A stretch of DNA of 64,000 nucleotides. It comes from Gibbula magus (Eukaryota > Mollusca > Gastropoda > Trochida > Trochidae). The translations under genes and the position numbers were made by a program. Within the stretch, counting starts at the first letter, position 1, and the number at the start of each line of letters is the position of its first letter. This document shows, piece by piece, positions 47,423 through 59,124 of the stretch. The DNA is taken from the NCBI GenBank assembly GCA_936450465.1, contig OW388302.1, positions 56,858,959 through 56,922,958 of the forward strand, in the 5' to 3' direction. Below the pieces are notes generated by a model that did not search any database, had not been told where the DNA came from, and saw nothing but the letters and a program-made list of their open reading frames with translations.

Positions 47423-47505
47423 CCGTTGATTTTCACTTAGTCGGCCGACTTTGGCACACCCTCTACCGGGCCAATATGGCGGATCTCGTGACGTCACAAC
47501 CGGAA
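47423..47505 (-). promoter_or_regulatory. candidate promoter and non-coding first exon (possibly talin)
   Basis: A short CpG-rich patch with ACCGGAAAT (Ets-type), TGACGTCA (47489-47496) and CAATATGGCGG (YY1-like), the combination typical of TATA-less animal promoters. On the minus strand a strong donor AACGG|GTAAGT ends a possible exon at 47423. Talin needs an upstream 5'UTR exon, and this is the best candidate seen, but no transcript links them. Confidence 0.4.
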
Positions 47506-47887
47506 ATGCTCAAGCTGATATCAACTTCCCCACATGTGGAGAAGGTCCCTCCCAAATGACTTGTAAAGATGCTTATCTTCTAATCACTGTATGTAGAGAA
47601 ATGAACGCTTTTATAATCAAATAGATAGACATTTACATGTCTATAAATGATATGCTAAAAAGGAATGATAATTAATACTTTGTTCTTGTTTATAAAGAAA
47701 AATCTTAGGCCGCATGTACATACTTTCCTGAAGTTTATTGTAGCCTCTACTTATACAAATTTCGGTGTCAATTTAATTTACAGAAAAAAGATACTGGTAC
47801 TACTTCTCAAAAACAGGCAATGTACCTGTAACTGATGTTTGAAATGACGTATGGAAACATTAAAGTAGATTGTGACTATGCTGTTTT

Positions 47888-48075
47888 TCATTGCTGTAAA
47901 ACCTGCGAACACCGGCTGAAACTAGCGAGCCTAGGTAGGCCTACTGCGCTGAAATTCAGTGTAGCATTGCACCCAGAATTTACTGCATGTAGAACAGTTC
48001 TTTACAGCAGACAAAATTAGCGGGATTCGAACCCCGGACCTCTTGATTTGAAGTCACCCCCGCCAACCACTGTCA
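47888..48075 (-). repeat. tRNA-Arg SINE, head-containing fragment
   Basis: AGCGGGATTCGAACCCCGGA (box B on the minus strand) and GAAATTCAGTGTAGCATTGC are intact; box A is decayed and the tail part is missing. Confidence 0.8.
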
Positions 48076-48210
48076 ACCGAATAAAGAAGTTATATGTCCA
48101 TAAAATGGTTCATCATTAAACATATTTCAGAAAAGTAGCCTAAACTGTATTCTTAATTATTTGGGCCAACGGCCTGAAAATAAATAAAACTGAATTGAAC
48201 TTAAATTTAT

Positions 48211-48640
48211 CATCCAAAACTGTGTTCCCCAGGAGATATTGCTTGTGTGAGATCAAGTGACATCTCCTATGAGATATCGTTTTGGCAGAAGAGTTTAAAC
48301 AATGCCCTGCCACTGTCTACTACATGACATCACAGTGCTTTTACATCATCGAGTAATGACACCACAATGCTATGACGTCATAAACATGATGACGTCACAA
48401 TGTTACGATCTCACCGCATTGGAAGTCAACTGGCAGGGTTGTGCTCAGAGATGTACACTATTTTCATTGAAACGTAATATGAATGATTGTGGATGATTAA
48501 TAGATCTTCACCCTCGTATCTTCTGATATCAAATATACCAACGCTCGTTGATAAAAGTAGAAATATCCTCGGCAAGCATCGGATATTCGTAACTTTCATC
48601 AACTCGTGTTTATATATTTTATTTCAGATGACACTTAGGT
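48211..48640. repeat. CRE-containing dispersed repeat, copy 1
   Basis: Shares long blocks with 53246-53995: AAAACTGTGTTCCxCAGGAG, ATGCTATGACGTCATAAACA, ATGATGACGTCACAATG and TCAGAGATGTACACTATTTT. TGACGTCA at 48373 and 48390. Here the two blocks are contiguous. Confidence 0.8.
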
Positions 48641-49038
48641 GAGGTTTTCTGTATACTATATAAATACAGTGGTTGTGTTTTAGGCAACTTGGGTAGGGAA
48701 ATACAAATTAATTGTTGGATTGGGGAATTATCAATACACAATACTAGAAACCACGACATATATGTGTTTAATGTTATGGTATCTGAAATAATGTAAGCTC
48801 GTTGATACAGAGACGAGGTTCAATGTTAGTGAAGATTTTATAACTTCAGATAGATTGTCTAAGCAAAATAACTAGGTTTATAAGAATTCTTTCAGTTACG
48901 TTCAGTTATATACGCTGTGCAGTATATGGTCATTTTATGAGCGCTTCTATGAACTATCCCGAACGGACGCAGAACGAGCAGAGCGAGAACATGAGAGAAG
49001 TCTTCACTTGTCATAGGCGTAGGAGGGGGCCTGAAACT

Positions 49039-49062
49039 GGGGGGGGGGGGGGGGGGGGGGGC
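49039..49062. repeat. poly-G run
   Basis: About 22-24 consecutive G, near the left end of the 49013-50612 element. A C-run of 18 bases near 50526-50542 mirrors it at the right end. Confidence 0.85.
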
Positions 49063-50349
49063 ACTTTTCACCCACGAAAATAAAATTCAATAGCGCTTTC
49101 TAGGAGCAAATAGTACGTGTCAATTTTGAAGAATTTATTTTTCTCATACTATTTTTTCAGAAACAGATAATATGACGAGTCCTCACCCTATTTTTAACAC
49201 TCATATGGATGCAAATTTTGATCCTACAGCATCCTCTAGTGAAAATAGGACATGGCAACCCCAATTTTCAGACGAAATTGAAAAGAATGTTGTTCCTATA
49301 GCTGTGTTTGGTGGGAGGAGGGTGCTTTGAAACGTTTTTAATACGTTTCAAAATTCGGAAAGTGTCGTCTTATTCTCCAGAACCACTGATTCCAGAGAAC
49401 TGGAATCATTAGTACAGTTAGCTTGGCAAGAGGAGATTCTGATTCATATATTTGGTGACCTTTTGATCCCTAATAAGGTCCTCAGGGGCCACAAACTCAA
49501 GGACTATATTTGTCTTTTTCTCCAGAACCAGTTACTCTAGAGAGTTGAAGTTCTGTACGTGTACAGGCACCTTGGCAAATGGGGATTATAATTTATAGAT
49601 TTGGAACTTTTGGGTGTCATGGTTTTATGATCTTCTACAGAATGAAAAGTCTTTGTATTGGTCTCTTGGATTATGAATTGTAATTTTTTTAACAATATGT
49701 CTAGTGTTTATTTAAAACCTGATTTTCGACATCATTTAGGATGCTATTTCAGGATTAATTCTGATCGAACTGAGATATGAATGTTCTTTCTCAGGCTCTG
49801 GAACTAGTCAAACTTGTCGACTTTATTTCAATCCTATTTTATTTCCATTTTATCGTGACTTCCGTTGTCTTGTCTGCAAATATTGAAGATCATACAGATC
49901 CCTTGCAATTACAACTATATGGTCCTGAGTACCCTAACACACGCACTCAAAAATTCAAAATTGTTGCCAGTATGGACTAATCGTGGCCTAGTGTAAACGC
50001 AGCATTTGCAGATTAAACATTTGATATGATTATTATCCGAAATATGGAGAACAAAAGCTAGGAATATGATACATGCTAACTTTCAACTTTCTCGCGAGTA
50101 TAGGTTTCTGTCCCTTTCACAACTAGGACATACTGTCCTTTCTCTCAAAATGATTGATTTCTATTATAAATTTTTTTAATTTCCGCCTTTAAAAATATGT
50201 TAACGTTGCTAATTCTATTCAGATGCATGTTTCTGTTCAAACACATTTTCAAATGTTCATTTCTGATTTGATCTAGGTAAAATTTGGTGTATTTTCTTGA
50301 CATAAAATAATTTTTTTACGGCCACACCTGTGTCAAGTGACTTGTTTTG

Positions 50350-50470
50350 GCCTCAAAAGCAAGGTCACGTGCCATTTTTGGCTTCCAAAGCAAGGTCACG
50401 TGACTTTTTTTGGCCCCCAAAGCAAGGTCACGTGACTTTTTTTTTGGCCCCAAAGCAAGGTCACGTGATT
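50350..50470. repeat. 31-33-bp tandem array, one E-box per unit
   Basis: Four units of GCAAGGTCACGTGACTTTTT and GGCCxCCAAA. CACGTG at 50366, 50397, 50429 and 50462; two units carry the full palindrome GTCACGTGAC. Spacing 31, 32, 33. Confidence 0.85.
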
Positions 50471-50935
50471 TTAAATTTAAATAATCAGTGAAACACACTT
50501 TAAACCAATCCAAAATTACTAAGATCCCCCCCCCCCCCCCCCGTCATCCTGAGAAGCTAATTGCAAAAAAAATTGGGCCCCCCCCCACCCCAAAAACCGT
50601 TCCTACGCCTATGCTTGTGCTTATTGACATCTGTTTCAGGAATTATTCTGAAAAGTGTATGAAATACAATTATGAAACCATGTCAGTGAATTTGTATTCC
50701 CAAACATTAACGTCATCATGTAATCCACCTATTCGGTTTGAATTTATGAATTTTTAAAATCATTTAAATCTATTGAATATTTCTGTAGATATCGTTTAGA
50801 ATATCTTAATAAATCGCGCGTACCAACTAGTGTATTGTGTAAAATGGGATGTCTGAAATAGCAACAAATCTCAGAACAATTATAAATGTATAACTGGGAA
50901 TTACTAGTAAGAAAAGATGATAGGTCAGATCCGTG

Positions 50936-51140
50936 CCAACTTCCCAATGCAAGGCATAACTCTTGCCAGTCTCCATTACTGGCTGATTTAGACCTTGCAG
51001 TATTTCCATAAGAAATCTGTGCTAAGAAATCCAGGCCCACTATGCATTTCTGGTGCAGCGATTCACTATCTAGGCACAACAAAGCGTGGGAAATACCGCA
51101 AGGCTTAAATCAGCCAGTAATGCAGACTGTTTGGAAGTTG
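50936..51140. mobile_element. hAT-like foldback MITE, copy 2
   Basis: Reverse-oriented relative of 44012-44235. Perfect 8-bp target duplication GATCCGTG at 50928-50935 and 51141-51148. Confidence 0.9.
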
Positions 51141-51149
51141 GATCCGTGC

Positions 51150-52110
51150 TAGAAATAAGGTGTATATCCAGTGGAGTAGAAGAGCTATTACGGTAGTTTC
51201 TAGAGGCAGCTCTAGATTACACGTTCTCTCGGTGAACAGCCATGACGCGCGCTACAAGTAAACTACCAGGCAAAAGAAAGTATACACCTTTGTTGATTTT
51301 ACCATGTATGATTTTCAATTACAAATATCTTGAGTTTTCGACGTCGTACTGAATAATGTAGGCCGTTAGTCATTAGTCAAAGAATAGTTCTACGTCGTTC
51401 TTAATTTATTAATTTTAAATTATATTTTAAATTTAACACTTCTTAAAAAATTCATTTCGTTAAATGACAACTGTTCATCGACATAAACGAAATATTCGAT
51501 GTAAAAATCAATAAATGTGCTTCATTCTGTACACATTTACAACATTTTAAACATGGTAGGGGTGTTGATGTATATGTCATTACTTACCCCTGTCAAACAA
51601 AGATCTTTTAACAAAAAATATTATGCTAAGCGATGTGACAATTAATTCATGCAGATACGTGGTGTTGTATCATGCGATAATCAAATGAATCTCATATCTA
51701 TTAAAATAGTGAATAAATCGAAACCAAATGAGGTGTGTACTTTATTTTGCCTGGCAGTTTATATAGGCAAACGTGACACAAACGTCTAAACAGCAGTATC
51801 ACAGTTTTAGTCTGAAGCGCAAGACCTCCCACTCTACTGCTTACAGTATCACGATAGACAAACTACACGTTTTATGTTGTTTACACACTTTATTTACTGT
51901 TAATTACAGTACATATCAATATTCTTTTTATAACAATGGTGTTGTGATAACACATTTCATTAATGGTAAATTTATCAGAGATTTATTGCAGATAACAACG
52001 TTGACAAACTATTTTGACAACTCTCCAGACAATTTCTACAATTCAAAGTGAAACATGAAATACGCTGTATACCGGTACGCTTCAACTAATGTTACAATGT
52101 TATACAACAG
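51150..52110. other. AT-rich non-coding stretch
   Basis: No repeat family or gene recognised. The frame at 51773-52051 has no known features. Confidence 0.35.
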
Positions 52111-52113
52111 ACA

Positions 52114-52302
52114 ACATTGTGCTGTATGCTTCTCCCTCGGGTAATATGGTTTGAGTGTACCCGCTTTATACCAATGTCACTTCCCTCGCTTAACGGATCG
52201 TGAGACAGTGTGGTGCACCAGACAGTATTACCCTCGAGAAAAACATACATTTATTACATGATCGATATGAAATGAAAAATAATCTTGTTCACAATGGGCG
52301 AT
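52114..52302. repeat. diverged duplicate, copy 1 (partner 52740-52922)
   Basis: ACATTGTGCTGTATGCTTCT starts both copies, 626 bases apart. GTGTCACTTCCCTCGCTTAA-like and CCAGACAGTATT blocks are kept. In copy 2 the minus strand is open over ~37 codons (SGVPLSPDPLSEGSDTGTKR); copy 1 has an early stop in that frame. Confidence 0.7.
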
Positions 52303-52739
52303 TCAAGTTTATAGTTCTGCTTTAAAGACGATGGCTACCAAAATGTCAACAAATATTTACATTTGATTTTATTCCATTGAAACATGTGTCCTGAATCTAT
52401 ATCAAGAGTTAGTATACATAGTTTGGTATTATTTTGTTTTACAGTAATGTGCCCTGAATCTAATAAAGCCATATATACAGAGAATGGCTCGCCCTTGTGG
52501 CAAAGGGCGTTGAAGGCATAACATCAATAAAAACAATTCTCTAATTATTCTTTAATTAAAACCAAAAACATGTCAAGACAATATGTAGTTATTGATCCAT
52601 CATATAATTTATTTGTTTTTAAATAAACCAAATCACCTCAACATTTGTTAGGCAAGTGGCGCCCCTGGTGTGAACCGGGTATTGAAAGCATGACATCAAC
52701 AACAAGTTAAATATTCATATTAGAAAACCTTTGAAGCAA

Positions 52740-52922
52740 ACATTGTGCTGTATGCTTCTCCATTAGGTAACACGGTTTGTTGTACCCTTTTTGTACCAGT
52801 GTCACTTCCCTCGCTTAACGGGTCGGGAGACAATGGTACACCAGACAGTATTGCCCTCGAGAGTAGCATACAACGTATAACATACGTTTCTAACCGAAAA
52901 ATTACCTACCCACAATGGGCGA
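52740..52922. repeat. diverged duplicate, copy 2
   Basis: Partner of 52114-52302. Flanking CCTGAATCTA segments (near 52390, 52450 and 52995) suggest the whole 52.1-53.05 kb region is an old tandem duplication of a ~600-bp unit. Confidence 0.7.
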
Positions 52923-53245
52923 CTCCGAGTCCGTTCCTGTTGAATTTCAAAATTTCAACAAATATCTACATACGCATTGTTTAATTGTTATATATGTCCT
53001 GAATCTATTCAAGTCATAAAAACAGCAAGTCACAACAGTATTTGTGCGGCGCCCATCTAATGCGCGTACAATTTCATCAAGTACAATCTTTGCTTTTACT
53101 AATCAGTTTGAAATTTCACTGAATATGAACTATTTAAAGCAGATTTCTTTTCAAGTCATTATGAAGTAATATAATATTAACCCTCAGAGTAAACTATATT
53201 TTAATATTGTGATATTAGTTTTATTTTAGAATGTCATATTTTATC

Positions 53246-54065
53246 ACCCAAAACTGTGTTCCACAGGAGATATCGCTTGTGGGAGATTTAGACAATAACT
53301 AACGAGTGACGGGGAATGCAGATTATATTTCCCGAGTTATATTAATTGCGGAATTCTCGAGCCTTGGCCTGAGTATTGGCCTGAGTATTATGACGTCATA
53401 ACATTGTGATGAGTATTGCCTTTTTAGTATTCTTGTAGTGTTATACAATGTTTAAGTCTTTTAGTATATACGAAAAAGCTAATTTCAACTACGGGAAAAA
53501 ATAAAACATGTTTAAATGCAGAAGACAGTTTCTCAAGTAACCAGTCGAGAAAAGTTAAAAAGATGAATGAAATAGTTCCGGCAACCAATGAAATCGTTTT
53601 CTTTCTGTAACAGCAAATCAAAAGCCAGAAAAAGGTGTAACTCCCATGTGACTTACAGGAAAAATACTACCCCGTGTCCGTCTTCCCATATGGGTAATAT
53701 CAAGCGATACTTCCTAGGAGATATATTTTTGGTAGTAGATTTTGCACAATGCCCTGTCACCGTCAACTACATGACATCACAATGCTTTTGTGTCATCGAG
53801 TAATTACATCACAATGCTATGACGTCATAAACATGATGACGTCACAATGCTGTGACTCACCGCACTGGAAGTCAAATAGCAGAAATGTACTCAGAGATGT
53901 ACACTATTTTCACTTAAACGTAATAAGAAAAAAAAATTTGGATTATAAATAGAATCTCACCCTCGTGTCTTCTGCTATCAAACATATCAACACTCGTTGA
54001 TAAAAGTGAAAATGTAACTCGTGTTGATATATTTGATATCAGAAGACACTTGGGTGAGGTTCTCT
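53246..54065. repeat. CRE-containing dispersed repeat, copy 2, interrupted
   Basis: Matches 48211-48640 in two blocks (53246-53290 and 53699-53995) separated by about 410 bases absent from copy 1. TGACGTCA at 53391, 53820 and 53837. The end forms a foldback: CTCACCCTCGTGTCTTCT near 53956 and its imperfect inverse near 54040. Confidence 0.75.
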
Positions 54066-54326
54066 ATTTATTGAAAATTCACAATGGACTAGAATAGAAA
54101 CAATATGTAAACATCATTTTAAATATCTTACCAGATGATTATCAAGATTTTCTCAACAAAACATAATTTTATAGCATAGGAGAGAACTTTGCTTGGACAA
54201 ATCATAAAATCCTCTTAAGAGGTTAATTATAGAACACAATTAATTTCTATGTTAAAACTAAACATTGACACAACTATACAATGCAATTACTTCCTTTGTA
54301 AGTAACAAAACATTTGTGTATTACAG

Positions 54327-54538
54327 ATGGGCCTGTGGAAACAGTGTTTAGGAAAAATGGACATAACAACTCAAAACACGAGCATCACTTCCTCATTGTT
54401 ACATTACAATTGAAGGTGCACAACAACAATGGTGACAAACGTCCCTTATCACATTTCCGATTGGGTACCGCTGAAACGGAGGGGAACAAGCTCAGCATAG
54501 TGCCCACATTTTTAAAAAATCCAAGTGATCAACAGCAA
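54327..54538 (+). CDS. weak candidate exon, protein not recognised
   Basis: A frame runs from a TATTACAG acceptor (54326) to a GTATGT donor (54539), 212 nt, encoding DGPVETVFRKNGHNNSKHEH and further to TFLKNPSDQQQ. Composition is protein-like, but there is no known family and no partner exon; chance is quite possible. Confidence 0.25.
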
Positions 54539-55070
54539 GTATGTTCATGCACATTAGGATGACTAGAACTCTTGCGATGTCTTCATTTCTGGTGTCCACT
54601 AGACGGGGACTGGTCTCGTGAAACTACCGTTGGTCTCCGGCCACAAGACCAGTCACCTGTCTGTAGAGATTGTCATTTTCCTCTCTCTCAATAAATTATT
54701 TTATTCTCCAATTGTCAATTGTAAAAAATAGTATTTGTTTATAATACAATAAATGCATAGAAAGTTGTCAACACATCACTAAACGCCTGCTTGGTTTGTG
54801 ATTTCGTAAAGCATAAACTAAACTACCGAATTACATAGAGAACATCCTTCCACTTCTCAATCTTAAATTAAGCAATACACCATGTACATGTGTGGTATCC
54901 AGTCCTTGACCAAGCCATTCTTGTAGCGAACAGTTCATAGTAATACTTTCAATAACATAATACCGTGTTTATATTTTTATATCTACAAAAAAGTAATATA
55001 ATTGATACAAATATATTAACTTTTTCTTTATCAAAATCATTTTAATGAAAATAAAATAAAATAATTAAAA

Positions 55071-55178
55071 CACCGTTACACCCTTGACATATTTTCAGTC
55101 TTCAAAAACTCAAAACATTACAATCTTGTAATGTTGTGTATGTAAATTGTGGCCAATGTTGATTATAAATTACAGATT
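55071..55178. repeat. direct repeat copy 1 (partner 55404-55517)
   Basis: CATTACAATCTTGTAATGTT (a small hairpin) and GGCCAATGTTGATTATAAAT are shared with 55404-55517, 333 bases downstream. Copy 2 has a 7-bp internal duplication (AAGATTCAAG). Confidence 0.8.
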
Positions 55179-55403
55179 TGTTTTAGTGGTTTAAAATTTG
55201 GTTTAATTTCCTTAACATTTCGTCTGTAAAGCATTAGTTTTGTTTTCAGAATAATTGCGTTAAGAGGGTTATTATTGTTGCATATTGCATAAATTCAAAA
55301 CGAAAAGCATTCGAATGCTATAACAATGTGTACAGATTCCTTGGTAGATGGTGTTATATAAACTGTAGACTTGGGTACTCTGGTTCCATGGGGCTACAGG
55401 GGT

Positions 55404-55517
55404 AACACCGTTACATCCTTGAACTATTTTCAGTCTTCAAGATTCAAGAACTCAAAACATTACAATCTTGTAATGTTGTGTACGGAAATTGTGGCCAATG
55501 TTGATTATAAATCACAT
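55404..55517. repeat. direct repeat copy 2
   Basis: Partner of 55071-55178, with the same order of blocks and about ten differences. Confidence 0.8.
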
Positions 55518-56211
55518 ATTTGGTAACTCTTTGGACCCCAGGAAATAAAGGTGACTGAAAGTCATAAAAAAACCCTGAAATCTTGGATAATCTGACCCAT
55601 GACCTTTGAAGCTGACATTTGACCTCTAACTATTGGGCTCGACTGTTGAAGCATTATTCTCTTGCTTTTTGTTTCTATTTTATGAACTTTAGGTACATTT
55701 GGCAAGATAAATAAGACATTCGGAAAGATAAACACGTTATAACATTCTGTCACGGGTGACACGCGGATATATCACACCCTTGTTTAGGTTTTCGTTTCGC
55801 GGGACAAACGCTACGAAGTGCTAAAATATCCCGTTATCACCCTTGACAAAATGTTGTAACTTATATCAAAAATTCTCCATTATACTGCCATAGAAGTTCT
55901 ACGGCCTTCTTGTCACATGTTCCATTTTTATGAAAGAGGAACTTACACACTGCAGAAGTAAACCTCCTCCTCGTATAGGTTCCCACATACAGTATAGCAG
56001 TTCCAAACGCTGATCATCAAACACTAGGACATCATTTCACAATAGTAATTGTTTATGAACATATCATCGGTTTTCAACACTAATATTGTTCACGTTATAA
56101 TATATATACTAATGTCTAAAAGAAAGTTTACAACGTCTTCAAAATAATCCTGAAGAAAAACTAAGATATTCAGGATAAAATGAACTGTTTATTTCGCAAG
56201 AAAAACAATTC

Positions 56212-56382
56212 CCCCCCCCCCCCCCCCCCCCCCCCCCTCCCCATTACAATACATCGTAACGGATCGGTACGGTTATAAGACAAAGTCACATGGGGTCCCC
56301 CCCCCCCTCCCCCCCCCCCCCCCCCCCATTACAATACATCGTAACGGATCGGTACGGTTATAAGACAAAGTCACATGGGGTC
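56212..56382. repeat. poly-C tracts with an 86-bp tandem duplication
   Basis: A C-run of about 25 bases, then CCATTACAATACATCGTAAC through TCACATGGGGTCC, then a second C-run and the same ~56-base unique segment again (56241 and 56327). I see no difference between the unique segments. Confidence 0.85.
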
Positions 56383-56469
56383 CAAAATCGAAGTGGGTTT
56401 GTTTATGCCTGGACACTGAAAAGATCGTAATTCATCTTTCACACAACACTATATAGAGGATATTTGACT

Positions 56470-56570
56470 TTTCTTGACAAATACCATGTTTTTCTCATCG
56501 AGTGAGGTAGAAACTGATTATTTTCATTGATAGATCCCGGTATTTCACCTGCAATCATTTAATAAAGTGG
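56470..56570. repeat. fragment of the 30881-31190 family
   Basis: See 30881-31190: the inverted left block and the same-order right block are both present here in compact form. Confidence 0.6.
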
Positions 56571-56895
56571 TGCATGCACACGACGACACATCGACGTTGT
56601 CCAACGTCGAACGTCGTTAGGAGTGATGTTTTGTCATTCTCTCTGCCCTGTAGATAATCCAGGCAATTTTTCGAATGCTTTTTGCTGCTGCGTTCTAGAC
56701 GCGTCTCATAAGTTACTGTATCTGCTTTTGTACACGCGCATTTCGTGAAATTTTGTGAAATGAACTTCGGAAATTCAAATATATTATGTAGAAATGGTGC
56801 AAGTTCATAATGCTATAATATTGTTACAGTGTTCATTATAGTGTTTACGATATCGGATAAGATATCTGGTAGGCGTTTATTTTGGCCGACAGTGT

Positions 56896-59118
56896 CACGG
56901 TGTACAACCCCATACAGTGCGAACCGGATATAGTTCGCTGTACGCTCGATCATTGGTTCATAGCTATGTTGACACGGGCTGCTTTTTCTCGTTTTCTATT
57001 TGTGTGAGTATAATTCACGTACACAAATTTACAAAATACTTCTTCTTATACTTATACACAAGAATTCACTGCCATATACAATCATGACCCTCTGAAATCT
57101 TTCTCATATCAAAAACGCATTGCCGACCTTGCTCCTCCGCTAAGCGCACCACATATAATGTCGAAATGCTCTCATCGTATGTACTTTGTGGATACAACCT
57201 AATTATATATGAAATATATGATCATTAAACGTACAGATGGTCTTTAACATAGTTAATATAGAGCATTAGTTTTTTGACACCAGAGCAAAACGTCACCCAC
57301 CTATGTGCCATTACCATACAGTTTGATAGCTGCCAATACAGTTGGTTGATAGCAATTCCAACAGAAATCACTGTATGGTTTATAGTTCCAGTATGTAAGT
57401 GCATAGTTGCTTTTCTTTTATAAATAGACACTCTTACTTAAATATTTTGGGTTATTTTGTTACAGGTGCATCCATTGTGTTTCATTTTTTTTTAGTTACG
57501 AGTTTCCAATTGAAATGTAGAAAAATCAGTATACATGTGCAGTAACCGAAACTACACGTCCGATTTACATGCTAGGTAGTTATATGACTTATTTAACATT
57601 AGCAACCCAAATTTGTCTTTTTATCTGTTGCAAATAAGTTTCCAAAATTATGTTTGACTGTTAGATACGCGTCAGTCGCGGTGCATTGTCCATCTTTCGA
57701 TCAGAAATCACTACTTTTACAATTATATCGTCACAATACTGAGTCGACCAACATAAAAATGTTAATTTTCGGCAACAATCAGTACTTCTCGATAAAATAA
57801 CGTCATCATTAACGTTTGATATGTGTGACCTTGAATTAAATTCCGTCTGCTGCTAGTGTGACTTTCAAACAGGGAATAAGAAAGTCTCTTTCACACAAAT
57901 GATTTCAAAATCACCATTGGCCATTGGCAGAGGTTAGGATCTGAAGGGAGTAACCTCTGTTGGTAGAGAGAATGACGAATCAGAGATTTCCCCGACAATT
58001 GTGATCTCTTTGTGGGAGCTTAGATTGGGGTACCATGACAGAAATGATGCTTCCAGATGTTTTACATAACTTAAAACAACTTGGGCAGGATATATTTCTG
58101 AAAGACTGGTCATTTTCAATGCATTCCCATTAGACATTATTGCTTACATGCTGTTTTCTAAAGTCGTATATTGGTTTTCGCTCCACAATTGCAACACCGT
58201 CCAGATGACATACAGTGATGTTACCAAATCTTTTGGAGCGTTGATGGGGTTTTTTTTTTAAATCATCTTGGGCACGAAAAATAACTGCAGCAGTGTCAGA
58301 AGGAAACTTCCAAAGGTGAATGTACATGTACGTTCCAACTGATTCTCAAATAGACTTTCTAAATTCTTTGAATTCTGTTATATATAAGAATAATTAAAGA
58401 GCAATTGATAAATTGATGTAAAATACTCCCGTCAACCAATGAGAGTGCAAGTTATATTTAGAAAAAACTGTAATTCCCGTCATATCTTTGCCCAGAACAA
58501 TGATATAACTCGTCATGATGTGTGATATCTCTTGAACAAATGATGGGACAACATATTAACACGTTAAATGTTGGTTAATATGTCAATAAAGACACCTTTT
58601 AAACAAAATCAGATTTCATGACGTTATTGAATTACGGGCTACATTCCATACAGAGATTCACTACGCTTCGGCTATGAACCAGTACAGTGATGCTGCATTG
58701 TTGCTGCTAACATCTTTGATATCTTCATATCTAGGAAACTTTGAAACTTGAAATTCTATATATACATGGTACAATCTATTAGGAATTCATTATTTAGATA
58801 CATTTTGAGCAGCATGATTGTATACGTGAATAAAATCGAAAACGCACGGGCTTGTCAAATTTGGCTCGATGCGTTCGTAACGAAAATAATGTGTTTTCAT
58901 CAACATACAACTATTTCTCAAGAACTTATTCACTGTACTTGTATGCATGTCACAAATTGATGAACCGGAGCCTATTTGCATACGTTGTAAAGCTGTATAA
59001 TGATTTACAATTACTTATTTGATCCAACGAACAACAAACACTTGACAGAGCTATGAACCAGTGATCGAGCGTACAGCGAACTATATCCGGTTCGCACTGT
59101 ATGGGGTTGTACACCGTG
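56896..59118. mobile_element. 2.2-kb DNA transposon-like element with 70-bp terminal inverted repeats
   Basis: CACGGTGTACAACCCCATAC at the left is inverted at the right end. Arms 56896-56965 and 59049-59118 differ at one position. AGTGT flanks both ends (56891-56895 and 59119-59123), a 5-bp target duplication. The interior includes a degraded minus-strand reading frame (57934-58327). Confidence 0.88.
57934..58327 (-). pseudogene. degraded coding remnant inside the 56896-59118 element
   Basis: Two minus-strand frames abut with a frameshift at about 58130-58137: one ends IYDFRKQHVSNNV, the next begins MSNGNALKMTSLSEIYPAQV. Together about 130 residues with protein-like composition. Possibly a transposon protein remnant; the family is not recognised. 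Confidence 0.35.
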
Positions 59119-59124
59119 AGTGTA

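Larger units (their letters stand above)
49013..50612. mobile_element. 1.6-kb element with CATAGGCGTAGGA termini
   Basis: CATAGGCGTAGGA at 49013-49025 is inverted at the right end (TCCTACGCCTATG at about 50600-50612), followed inward by G-rich/C-rich runs. CTTGT flanks both ends, a possible 5-bp target duplication. The interior has no intact transposase. Confidence 0.7.
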
